DNA of 64,000 nucleotides from NCBI RefSeq assembly GCF_016909015.1, contig NZ_JAFBFA010000009.1, forward strand, positions 1 through 64,000, in the 5' to 3' direction. The DNA comes from Gracilibacillus alcaliphilus (GTDB lineage Bacteria; Bacillota; Bacilli; Bacillales; Amphibacillaceae). The notes below the pieces were generated by a model. That model was not told the DNA's origin and did no database searches. It saw only the letters and a program-made list of their open reading frames with translations. The translations under genes and the position numbers were made by a program. The stretch's first letter is position 1. Each line of letters begins with the position of its first letter. Of this stretch, positions 63,745 through 64,000 are shown in pieces.

Positions 63745-64000
63745 TTGTATTACCTCCTAAGTATATTTGATCACAAAAAAACCGACCACGTTTAGATAAA
63801 CCACCTCTCGAAATAACACCGAAAAAGCGGTCAGCCAACAGCATCGAGTACCTGACGCCATATGAGGAAAAGATTTCATTAAAAGCAATGAAAGTATCTC
63901 CACTATTAATAATACCCCTCTTTAGCAAAAACAAAACATATAACAGCACCAATTGCTGAATATTTGTGCTTTCTTAAAATGGCACTCATCATTTTGCTTG
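63745..64000. other. Window edge upstream of dps
   Basis: AT-rich; no supported gene or RNA. The dps promoter must lie here. Confidence 0.3.

Noticed and set aside
63707..63952. 81-codon frame overlapping the dps start
   Set aside because: Overlaps a well-supported gene, lacks a ribosome site and has no recognisable domain.

Overview
The window looks like chromosome from a low-GC, endospore-forming Bacillaceae, probably a halotolerant genus of the Gracilibacillus/Virgibacillus type. The genus is an inference. The support is the iolABCDEJG gene set, MsmX-dependent style sugar importers, YesM/YesN regulation, a CotF-like spore coat protein, strong AGGAGG ribosome sites, AT-rich DNA and fairly acidic exported proteins. 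No rRNA, tRNA, CRISPR array or intact mobile element was seen.

Left part (1-14.4 kb): a divergent repressor (iolR) and a complete myo-inositol catabolic operon, iolA-B-C-D-E-J-G. The operon starts from a good extended -10 promoter and has an approximately 480-nt, hairpin-rich leader before iolA. No inositol transporter is present. Next come a decayed Rpn-type nuclease gene, an aldo/keto reductase, a PHP-type histidinol phosphatase and bioY under a clear BirA-type operator. From 14.4 to 20.2 kb lie a small protein of unknown function, an acyl-CoA thioesterase, a LysR regulator, a PadR regulator followed by a broken DUF2812 partner, a multi-pass membrane protein, a TM2-domain protein and a nucleotide-sugar dehydrogenase.

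Middle (20.4-33.8 kb): a carbohydrate locus made of two adjacent operons on the minus strand. One has a solute-binding lipoprotein, two permeases, a CehA/McbA-type PHP metallohydrolase and a LacI regulator, followed by a wrecked DUF5054 gene. The other has a second binding lipoprotein, two permeases and a GHL6-type putative glycosidase. Three copies of one LacI-type palindrome stand before the first operon and a perfect cre site before the second. An XRE regulator diverges from the second operon, followed by a degraded TIM-barrel gene. A CotF-like coat gene and a TetR/serine-hydrolase pair flank a 44-bp perfect palindrome (33.9-36.4 kb). The NAD genes follow: nifS divergent from nadB-nadC-nadA, with a NiaR-like palindrome between them (36.5-41.3 kb).

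Right part: a sulfatase, a third sugar importer with a cre site and a YesM/YesN-type two-component system form a probable sulfated-sugar uptake locus (41.4-49.2 kb). Beyond are a lipoprotein, a teichoic-acid-type glycerophosphotransferase, a ribose/galactose-type importer (53.1-56.9 kb) and another lipoprotein. The last 5.5 kb mixes a TetR regulator, an alpha/beta hydrolase, a small membrane protein, an epimerase-like protein and dps with fragments of a short-chain dehydrogenase and an IS30-family transposase. A recurring theme is decay: seven recognisable gene remnants, plus three copies of a short element with TGTTCAAAAAG-type inverted ends lying in intergenic gaps.
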